DNA from: UBA5004 sp038061835
GTDB taxonomy: Bacteria; Patescibacteriota; Minisyncoccia; Phycocordibacterales; Zambryskibacteraceae
DNA length: 13,618 bases
Direction: 5' to 3'
NCBI GenBank assembly: GCA_038061835.1
Contig: JBBTYJ010000012.1
Coordinates: forward strand, 1-13,618
Part shown: positions 13,554 to 13,618 of the stretch, one piece after another
Numbering within the stretch: position 1 is the stretch's first letter
Layout: each line of letters starts with the position of its first letter
The notes under the pieces: generated by a model
What the model saw: only the letters and a program-made list of their open reading frames with translations
Database searches by the model: none
Told to the model about the DNA's origin: nothing
Translations under genes and position numbers: made by a program

Positions 13554-13618
13554 TGGTTTATTCCACCACGTTGGAAACGTGGCATGTCGCAAGGCATCGA
13601 GAGTTCGAATCTCTCCGC
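13539..13618 (+). tRNA. tRNA-Ser (anticodon GGA), 3' end cut by window edge
   Basis: A class II tRNA. The 5' acceptor strand is GGAAGCG (13539-13545), matched by the visible CGC at the window end. The anticodon arm is CCACG-TTGGAAA-CGTGG, giving GGA with U33. The long variable arm is ATGTC-GCAA-GGCAT, typical of tRNA-Ser. The T arm is GAGAG-TTCGAAT-CTCTC. About four bases of the acceptor strand are missing at the edge. It reads UCC and UCU. It overlaps the end of the GIY-YIG fragment by 15 bp, and no separate promoter was recognised. Confidence 0.92.

Overview
The window looks like chromosome of a Candidate Phyla Radiation (Patescibacteria, probably Parcubacteria-like) bacterium. This rests on protein flavour and gene company: a lone membrane-anchored peptide-type binding protein with no permease, a small GIY-YIG nuclease, a patescibacterial-type Nudix fragment, weak or absent Shine-Dalgarno sites and dense packing. 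I ran no database search. TGA is used as a stop (pyrG, rnj), so the code is standard table 11, not the TGA=Gly code of Gracilibacteria.

Layout. 1-117: left edge with a GC-rich nested hairpin, possibly the end of a CDS, then tRNA-Gln(CTG) on the minus strand. 234-3586 (+): pyrG (CTP synthase) overlapping a KefB-type cation/proton antiporter by 4 bp. 3594-4234: a minus-strand unit of one small membrane protein with its own extended -10 promoter, Shine-Dalgarno and terminator. 4247-9199 (-): apparent operon secG, family-5 solute-binding protein, RNase J, MFS transporter. A roughly 125-bp divergent promoter region separates it from groES-groEL (+), followed by lemA and a TPM-domain gene (+). 12864-13618 (+): a decayed stretch with a small GIY-YIG nuclease, a truncated Nudix gene, a C-terminal GIY-YIG fragment running into tRNA-Ser(GGA), which is cut by the window edge.

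Most of the window is housekeeping: nucleotide synthesis, secretion, RNA decay and protein folding. The most interesting signal is a set of short GC-rich palindromes inside reading frames. In the TPM gene a 36-bp hairpin (12219-12254) and a 34-bp pair of abutting hairpins (12814-12847) each look like insertions. Removing each exactly restores the sequence expected for the family (KEKE-DNG and GASGRW-stop). A third, 30 bp (13193-13222), sits in the Nudix fragment and its removal restores KPN-LTYLI. This resembles the in-frame palindromic elements known from Rickettsia, but here it lies beside GIY-YIG nuclease genes. I propose, as inference, that these are small mobile palindromes, possibly spread with help from the GIY-YIG nucleases.
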